Origin: Distichodus sexfasciatus
Lineage: Eukaryota > Chordata > Actinopteri > Characiformes > Distichodontidae
Assembly: GCA_032718565.1 (NCBI GenBank)
Contig: JAVGVS010000279.1
Coordinates: forward strand, 339,827-403,826
Reading direction: 5' to 3'
DNA: 64,000 nucleotides
Below the pieces are notes generated by a model. It searched no databases and had not been told where the DNA came from. It saw only the letters and a list, made by a program, of their open reading frames with translations. A program made the position numbers and the translations under genes. Positions within the stretch are counted from its first letter, which is position 1. Each line of letters begins with the position of its first letter. Below are positions 58,430-64,000 of the stretch, one piece after another.

Positions 58430-61252
58430 CTTGTATTACTATCTTTGTGAGGTCTTTCCATAGACTCCCATAATGACTAAAGTACATAATTTTACACCTA
58501 CACCTAATCCTAATCCTAACCTTAACCTCAGTAACCAAAAGCACATCTTTTACCTCTTTTAGTTTCTCAAGTAAAACAAGCACATTTTCTATAAAGTCAT
58601 TTCTCCTCATGTGGACCTCTCAAATGTCCCCACAAAACCCCAAAAAAACAGATAAAAGTGATTTTAGGAGACAAAAAGGTCCCCACAATGTGATTAATAC
58701 ATGAACACACACACACACATACATCAGAGCGAGTGTGAGCCGAGTCCCACAGTGACAAAGGGCAGGTGTGTGCAGAATTTCTCGGACTGAACTCGCACCT
58801 TTCCTGACGACTTGATTCCTTTCGCCAAAGACGCATAAACAATGAGCCAAGCGAGAAAAAGGCAAGCGGCCAGCGGCCATCGGATGTCTCCTGGATACTC
58901 AATCCCCTTAGAAATGTGCAACACATTATATCTGAAAAGAGAGAAATGAGCAGACAATCATGAGCAGTCACTCACTCTACAGACAAACTGTAAATAATTA
59001 CTGTGAATGTACACCTTCACATTTCCCTACAGTACTTTATTTTCAGAACACACCCCAACACTGTAAGCTGAACATCTTCAGCAAATTGTCTTTAAGTACA
59101 GTGGTCAGTGACATTAAATATAGATAGCTAAATGTAGCTCAAAGAAAAAAAAAACTTAATAAATAAATCCTTTTAAGTCCGTAATAAATTAAAAAAAGTA
59201 TTGCTTCTGACAAAAGACAAATATTTGCAGTAAGCAAACCTGCACAACGCTAAAAATTCATATATTACTGTAAACATCAAACATTTTACAGTTACTGTAT
59301 TTTATAATAACTGTATAAATTATACTCTAAATGTCAAATACAATATGCTTAATGTAATAATACAGAGAATTGATATTGATTTACAATGCAGAAAATATTT
59401 ATCCAGAAAAATACACCAAACATGCCTGAGGTCAGAGGTAATAAAAAGAGTGAACTTTGCACTTTAGAGCAAACACTTACAAGAAAACGATTTATTTAAA
59501 ACACTCACTTGAAATACTCTTCACTGGGGCTGACATACGTCCTGTTTCCTGTCATGTTTAATAATTTGCTCAAATTCCCAACAGCGTTTGCAGACAAACA
59601 GAAGGAGGAGTTCCTAATGGAGGTGATGTTTCTGTCCCGAATTATACACGAATCTGTTGCAAAGACGAACAGAGTCTCAAAGCCTTCTAATACATATTTA
59701 TTAATGTGCAATTAATACATTAATAGCATGGGACGTAATGTAACAAATAAAAACATCAGAATTACATGCAGTGACAGTAAAACTAGATGCTCAACAACTG
59801 CATTTTGCAATTGTATTTTCTGCAATCATTTAATTTACTTGCTGGTTTTATCCCAAACTGTTATCTCTTAACAGAGCTTCTTACTATCTTTATTAATCTA
59901 TTAATATGAATAAACTCAAAACAATGAACACGTTTTAATAAATAACTGATGACAACTTTAATCAGAAGAGACGTTTTGCCGCAGGTTCTCTCAGCTTGAT
60001 TTTGCGCGGCGCTGCTGCTTTCGGCCACACGGCGGCGCTACAACTCACTGCGGCACTGCAGCAGATTTACAGTAAATTTGTCAAGCAAGCAGATTTTCTG
60101 CTGAATTCACCAAAAAGCTTTTCGACACAAAACGGGCCTTTAACAACGCTGTAGATAATTAATTTCGACGTTTCTTCGACGTACAAACATTCACGAAAGC
60201 ACTAAAGACAATTTTACAGATTTAAATGTTATTTATTTACCTAAACGACAACAATATCTGAACTAAACTAGATTAATTACATCTCTCAGCATACAACCTG
60301 CGCATTTAAGCAACACTCTAATCATTTAAATACAATGCACATCTTGTTAATAAACTGTACATAAACGTTACAATAAAATACAAATATAAATAAATATTAA
60401 AATCTCATTTTTCCAATTTTTCCAATTCCAGATTGATGACACAAACATAACAATAAAAAATACTTAATACAGAAGATTTTTGGGGTAATATATAATCGAA
60501 CTAGGTTCTTGTAATAAAAAAGATATAACCGCAATTGATTGGTAGAACGAAGTTAAATGAAGTGGAAGTGATGAGGCGTTAGCAAGGGAGAAAAGAAGCA
60601 ACGAATAACCTGAAACCTAAACTCCAGAATAAGGGCTTGTGAAGGTGCAGAGCACGTTGCGCATTGCGTATTAGTTAGAAAAAAAAGGTGAAAGAGGTGG
60701 AGGGTGGAGAGAGAGAGAGAGAGAGAGAGACTCATCCTTACCTAAGCGTAACATGTCTTTGTCTTTGCATTCCATGGTGTTCCATTCGTTAGTGCAGTAA
60801 GTCCATGGCAGTAAGCCCTTCAACGAAGCGAACGAAGCGAACAGGTAGTACAGTGTCCAGCACATTATTATATTATAGTATATGGCTATCAAGACAGATA
60901 TTATCAACATGGCAATCCCGCAACCTAAAATAAATAAATGAGACGAGATAATAGGAATTACTCTTAAGCAAGCAAAATGTCGTTTACTATTAACACGAGA
61001 TGGAATTAATGAAAAATAACAAGACACTTGACTCATATACAGTTCTATTAATAGAGTATAAATATAATGTGACTAATACAGAGGCTGGATGGTGAAGAGT
61101 GTGTGCTGGCCGCAGTTTACCTTGCAGGGCCGGGATCGCCTTCCACACGGACACTGGCCCCTGACTGGCGAACTGACCCAGAGAAACCTCCAGCAAAAAT
61201 ATGGGAATTCCAGCCAAACCCAACATGATCAGGTAAGGAATTAAAAAAGCAC
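50992..61252 (-). CDS. slc6a5: Sodium- and chloride-dependent glycine transporter 2 (GlyT2), 3' thirteen exons, 5'-partial
   Basis: GlyT2 is a plasma-membrane SLC6 symporter that takes glycine back into inhibitory nerve endings together with Na+ and Cl-. Joining 13 minus-strand exons gives 1,730 nt, about 575 residues plus stop, with no frame break; human GlyT2 is about 797 residues, so roughly 220 N-terminal residues (cytoplasmic tail, TM1) are missing. All 12 internal introns have GT donors and AG acceptors and complementary phases. GlyT2 rather than GlyT1 is supported by Ser in the TM6 motif [10 protein letters not shown] (GlyT1 has Gly there), by the C-tail LVCSPQPDWGPF...YKNMIDPLG, and by near-identity to GlyT2 as I know it across TM2-TM12. 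The TM10 glutamate in IIAIFE, linked in the literature to GlyT2's third Na+ site, is kept. In other vertebrates the flanking genes are prmt3 (upstream) and nell1 (downstream). Listed start and end span exons and introns; exons follow separately. Confidence 0.97.
51155..51680. repeat. Purine-rich (GA) tract, about 525 bp, in the last slc6a5 intron
   Basis: Plus strand is nearly all A and G, with (GA)n cores, for example 51557-51586. In the transcribed sense it is a CT-rich tract that leads directly into the acceptor of the last coding exon. It creates false Ser/Leu/Pro-rich frames of up to 182 codons. Confidence 0.95.
51968..52135 (-). CDS. slc6a5: slc6a5 coding exon l (TM11-TM12)
   Basis: 168 nt, 56 whole codons: FILALSLYQWKVMTYEDYTY, PPWSMVLGWLMVICSVIWIP, IMFAIKMHLAPGTITE. 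These are TM11, extracellular loop 6 and TM12. The stretch LYQWKVMTYEDY corresponds to the mammalian FYQWEPMTYGSY, the segment in which a human hyperekplexia substitution at Tyr705 is known. Donor GTAGGG. Confidence 0.97.
52650..52750 (-). CDS. slc6a5: slc6a5 coding exon k (intracellular loop 5, start of TM11)
   Basis: 101 nt: LQRFCEDIEMMIGFQPNRFW, then RICWAFVTPTILT. This exon has no long open frame around it and is easily missed; it is recognised by its protein match, acceptor CCCGCAG and donor GTACGT, and by phases that fit exons j and l exactly. The mammalian protein has Asn-Ile where this one has Asn-Arg before FW. Confidence 0.95.
53218..53275 (-). mobile_element. SINE family B tail in an slc6a5 intron
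   Basis: ACAAATTCGGCATTGACCAG and CGCCCTTATCCAGAGCACCT are the reverse of the TGGATAAGAGCGTCTGC tail. Confidence 0.65.
53315..53478. mobile_element. MITE in an slc6a5 intron, same family as 38957-39150
   Basis: Left GCTGTGCAAAAGTCTGAAAC; right, reverse complement, ACTGTGCAAACGTCTTGAGC. Inverted ends with CTAATTTCTTCATTTTTGCT inside. Confidence 0.65.
53670..53769 (-). CDS. slc6a5: slc6a5 coding exon j (TM10)
   Basis: 100 nt: SGMYMLQLVDTYAASYSLVI then IAIFELIGVSYIYG. The TM10 Glu in AIFE is the residue tied to the additional Na+ bound by GlyT2. Acceptor TTTACAG behind a TG-rich stretch; donor GTGAGA after one base of the split Gly codon. Confidence 0.97.
53866..54010 (+). mobile_element. Tc1-type element, left-end fragment
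   Basis: ACTAGTGCATTTCAAATAAT, TAGAATATTGTAAAAGTCAA and ATATTTCAAGTCTGTTTGG are the terminal sequence of a fish Tc1-type transposon also present at 57929-58238. Confidence 0.65.
54121..54300 (-). mobile_element. SINE family A in an slc6a5 intron
   Basis: GAACACAGCACAACACAGTG, TTGACCCATCCCTGAAGGAG, GGTACCTTGCGCATGAGTAC, TTGAACCGGCGACGCTCTGA and CATAACCGTTACACTACCAC; same strand as the gene. Confidence 0.9.
54801..55022 (+). mobile_element. SINE family A in the same intron, opposite direction
   Basis: AACAGTAGTGTAATAGTTAG, GGAGTTGGCCCTATGATGGG, AAGGTCGCCGGTTCAAGTCC, CTGCTCCTTCACGGATGGGT and tail CAACGACAAATAATCACTCA. With the copy at 54121-54300 it can pair in the pre-mRNA. Confidence 0.9.
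55170..55301 (-). CDS. slc6a5: slc6a5 coding exon i (end of TM8, TM9)
   Basis: 132 nt, 44 whole codons: FATIETIVTSVSDEFPKYLR, then KHKPVFTLACCVAFYVLGFP and MINE. The TM8-TM9 loop keeps the DEFPKYLR motif of the glycine transporters. Acceptor CCTCAG, donor GTGAGT. Confidence 0.97.
55650..55762 (-). CDS. slc6a5: slc6a5 coding exon h (extracellular loop 4, TM8)
   Basis: 113 nt: GPGIAFVVYPEALTRLPVSP then FWAIIFFLMLLTLGLDTM. Both ends match known GlyT2 exon borders. The acceptor is unusual: (TG)12 followed at once by TAG, with no pyrimidine run. Skipping this exon would shift the frame. Donor GTAACA. Confidence 0.97.
55765..55790. repeat. (AC)12 microsatellite at the exon h acceptor
   Basis: In the transcribed sense (TG)12 ending in TAG, the 3' splice site of slc6a5 exon h. 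Confidence 0.95.
56083..56207 (-). CDS. slc6a5: slc6a5 coding exon g (TM7)
   Basis: 125 nt; begins by completing Arg of NNCYR, then DTIIVTCTNSATSIFAGF (TM7, with the Asn and Ser residues that help bind Na+ and Cl- in the family) and VIFSVIGFMAHELKVPIE. The acceptor's pyrimidine tract is largely a (TC)n microsatellite. Donor GTACGA. Confidence 0.97.
56330..56589. mobile_element. hAT-type element remnant in an slc6a5 intron (tentative)
   Basis: Right end TTTTGTAACACATTACTCCC then AACACTG, the reverse of the CAGTGTTGGGAGTAAT ends of fish hAT MITEs, with CGTAATGGATTACTGTAATA inside. Left end not found. Confidence 0.45.
56689..56792 (-). CDS. slc6a5: slc6a5 coding exon f (TM6, substrate and ion site)
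   Basis: 104 nt. Reads [20 protein letters not shown], then ITLSSYNKFHNNCYR. TM6 is unwound at the substrate site, and Ser in SLS gives GlyT2 its narrow glycine selectivity compared with GlyT1 (SLG). The exon is not open as one long frame beyond its borders and has a weak donor, AG|GTCATT. It lies 110 nt from exon e, the shortest intron in the window. Confidence 0.97.
56903..57037 (-). CDS. slc6a5: slc6a5 coding exon e (TM5 and extracellular loop 3)
   Basis: 135 nt, 45 whole codons. [20 protein letters not shown] is TM5; TLPGAGSGILYFITPKWEKL is the invariant loop leading to TM6. Acceptor TGTGCAG; the donor GTGAGA runs straight into a GA dinucleotide repeat. Confidence 0.98.
57222..57244. repeat. 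(CA)11 microsatellite
   Basis: Perfect run in the largest slc6a5 intron seen here. Confidence 0.92.
57929..58238. mobile_element. Tc1-type MITE in an slc6a5 intron
   Basis: Left end CTAGTGCATCTGAAAAATTG preceded by TA; right end, reverse complement, TAGTGCATCTCAAGAAATTA. Interior GTGAAATATTTCAAGCCATT and TCAGTCAAAGGGTTTTAAAT resemble a longer fish Tc1-type transposon with its coding part deleted. The right terminal base and TA are mutated. Confidence 0.7.
58359..58428. repeat. (CA)35 microsatellite
   Basis: Perfect 70-bp run, likely highly polymorphic; lies in the intron between slc6a5 exons d and e. Confidence 0.96.
58429..58715 (+). repeat. Interspersed 'TCTTGTATTACTATCTTTGTGAGG' repeat
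   Basis: GTCTTGTATTACTATCTTTG, CCTAATCCTAATCCTAACCT, CTCAAATGTCCCCACAAAAC and GTCCCCACAATGTGATTAAT in the order of a common fish element that usually sits between CA repeats, as here (CA tracts at both ends). Confidence 0.7.
58799..58931 (-). CDS. slc6a5: slc6a5 coding exon d (TM4)
   Basis: 133 nt; acceptor TTTTCAG, donor GTGCGA. Reads YNVLHISKGIEYPGDIRW, then PLAACLFLAWLIVYASLAKG and IKSSGK: TM4 and the short intracellular loop to TM5. Ends at a codon boundary. Confidence 0.97.
59509..59653 (-). CDS. slc6a5: slc6a5 coding exon c (glycosylated extracellular loop 2)
   Basis: 145 nt; acceptor TTTGCAACAG, donor GTGAGT. The first codon completes Asp of DSCIIRDRN. The exon encodes the large extracellular loop between TM3 and TM4 and carries five N-glycosylation sequons: NIT, NSS, NLS, NMT and NRT. 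Loop N-glycosylation is needed for GlyT2 surface delivery in mammals. The exon ends at EEYFK just before TM4; this loop is the least conserved part of the transporter. Confidence 0.96.
60703..60730. repeat. (GA)14 microsatellite near the exon b donor
   Basis: In the transcribed sense a (TC)14 run starting 11 nt after the 5' splice site of exon b. Confidence 0.92.
60742..60924 (-). CDS. slc6a5: slc6a5 coding exon b (TM3, start of extracellular loop 2)
   Basis: 183 nt, phase 1 to phase 1, acceptor TTTTAG and donor GTAAGG. TM3 reads GIAMLIISVLIAIYYNII, including the Ile-Tyr-Tyr segment that lines the substrate site in SLC6 proteins. The loop that follows has two cysteines (in WTYC and MEC), the pair that forms the conserved extracellular disulfide. 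A (TC)n repeat starts about 10 nt inside the downstream intron. Confidence 0.97.
61121..61252 (-). CDS. slc6a5: slc6a5 coding exon a (end of TM1 region, TM2)
   Basis: 132 nt; begins in phase with a split Gly codon (acceptor TTTTCCAG) and reads AFLIPYLIMLGLAGIPIF, then LLEVSLGQFASQGPVSVWKA, the highly conserved TM2 and first intracellular loop of the family. It ends with one base of the next Gly codon at donor GTAAAC. The preceding exon, which should end in the TM1 motif NVWRFPY...FQNGG, was looked for up to 64,000 and not found. Confidence 0.97.
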
Positions 61253-63397
<2,145 letters not shown>

Positions 63398-63657
63398 ACC
63401 TATTAGGCAGTTGGGAGTGTAACTGTTAGAGAGCTGGCCCTGTGATTGGAGCATGACCCTTTCAAGTCCTGCACTGGTAAAGGTGCCTCTGAGGTACTCA
63501 CTGGCAAGGTACCATCCCCAAGCTCTGATCTCCGGGAGCTGCCAATGAAAAGCTGCCCACTGCTACGTCATGGACGCGTCAAATGCAGAGCTCATATTTC
63601 GTTGTGGTGCACTGGGTGCTGTGGAGTGTTTACAATGGCAAAAAATCACTCGCTTTA
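63398..63657 (+). mobile_element. SINE family A, complete
   Basis: AGGCAGTTGGGAGTGTAACT, GTTAGAGAGCTGGCCCTGTG, TTTCAAGTCCTGCACTGGTA, AAAGCTGCCCACTGCTACGT and tail TGCACTGGGTGCTGTGGAGT ... AAAATCACTCGCTTT. Confidence 0.9.
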
Positions 63658-63660
63658 ATT

Positions 63661-63868
63661 GGGCGGTTTAGTGGTGCTCTAGTGCTTATCATACTCACCC
63701 CTGGACCAAGAGGTCATGGGCACGAATCCTATCTGGAGTAATACCATGATTGGCTCCCTGAGCAAGACCCTTAACCCCAGGTGTCTCTCAGGGAGACTGT
63801 CCCTGAAATTAGGAAATGGAAGTTGCCCTGGATAAGAGCATCTGCTAAATGCCATAAAATGTCATGAG
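63661..63868 (+). mobile_element. SINE family B, complete
   Basis: GCTCTAGTGCTTATCATACT (A box region), ACCAAGAGGTCATGGGCACG, AGCAAGACCCTTAACCCCAG and CCTGGATAAGAGCATCTGCT. It begins 3 bp after the family A copy ends. Confidence 0.88.
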
Positions 63869-63996
63869 TTCAAGTCTGACTCTGTTCTATTTTCCAGCAC
63901 AAACAACATTGGGCCCCTGAGTAAGAGCCTAAATTGTCTGTCACTGTAATTAGGATATGCAACTCTAGATAAGAGCGTGTGATAAGGTTTGATAAT
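63869..63996 (+). mobile_element. SINE family B, second copy lacking the A box
   Basis: TTCAAGTCTGACTCTGTTCT (B-box start), CCCCTGAGTAAGAGCCTAAA and CTAGATAAGAGCGTGTGATA. Directly fused to the preceding copy. Confidence 0.78.
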
Positions 63997-64000
63997 AAAT

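Overview
The window is vertebrate nuclear DNA, almost certainly from a teleost fish. It is AT-rich, full of microsatellites, and carries many tRNA-derived SINEs and small DNA transposons of types common in fish. The one gene it holds is split into short GT-AG exons. The repeat types recall otophysan fish (characin, catfish or electric-fish relatives), but that is an impression, not a search result.

Region 1-50,990 holds no protein-coding exon that I can recognise. It is probably intergenic DNA downstream of the gene on the right. In other vertebrates the next gene in that direction is nell1, but no nell1 exon was seen. The stretch is a patchwork of transposable elements. Several still have intact ends and target-site duplications: a Tc1/mariner-type foldback element at 650-1311 (TA), a solo LTR at 1567-2077 (ATAAA), two Harbinger-type MITEs at 10982-11219 and 14793-15432 (TAA), a small MITE at 29511-29627 (TAA), and a hAT-type element at 33926-34772 (TAAATAAG). 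Two tRNA-derived SINE families recur throughout, called here A (about 18 loci) and B (about 14 loci, with a tRNA-Glu-like head). Other landmarks are a 0.75-kb pyrimidine tract (13.6-14.3 kb), a 0.66-kb interrupted CA array (32.4-33.0 kb), a CpG-rich LTR-like block (33.05-33.83 kb), a LINE reverse-transcriptase remnant (40.25-40.51 kb) and a 10-N assembly gap at 45,261-45,270.

Region 50,992-61,252, minus strand, contains thirteen consecutive coding exons of slc6a5. This gene encodes GlyT2, the neuronal Na+/Cl--dependent glycine transporter that refills glycinergic terminals. The exons run from the end of TM1/start of TM2 to the stop codon, about 575 residues. All thirteen join in frame with GT-AG introns. 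The 5' exons (N-terminal tail and TM1) are not in the window and should lie beyond 64,000. Introns of the gene carry SINEs, MITE remnants and several dinucleotide repeats that touch splice sites. The most notable is a (TG)12 tract that replaces the pyrimidine tract of one acceptor.

Region 61,253-64,000 is the 3' part of the upstream slc6a5 intron. It has a 45-unit ATA microsatellite and a head-to-tail SINE cluster at the window edge. I found no evidence of a novel multi-gene system. The interesting signals are in GlyT2 splicing and C-terminal architecture and in transposon structure.
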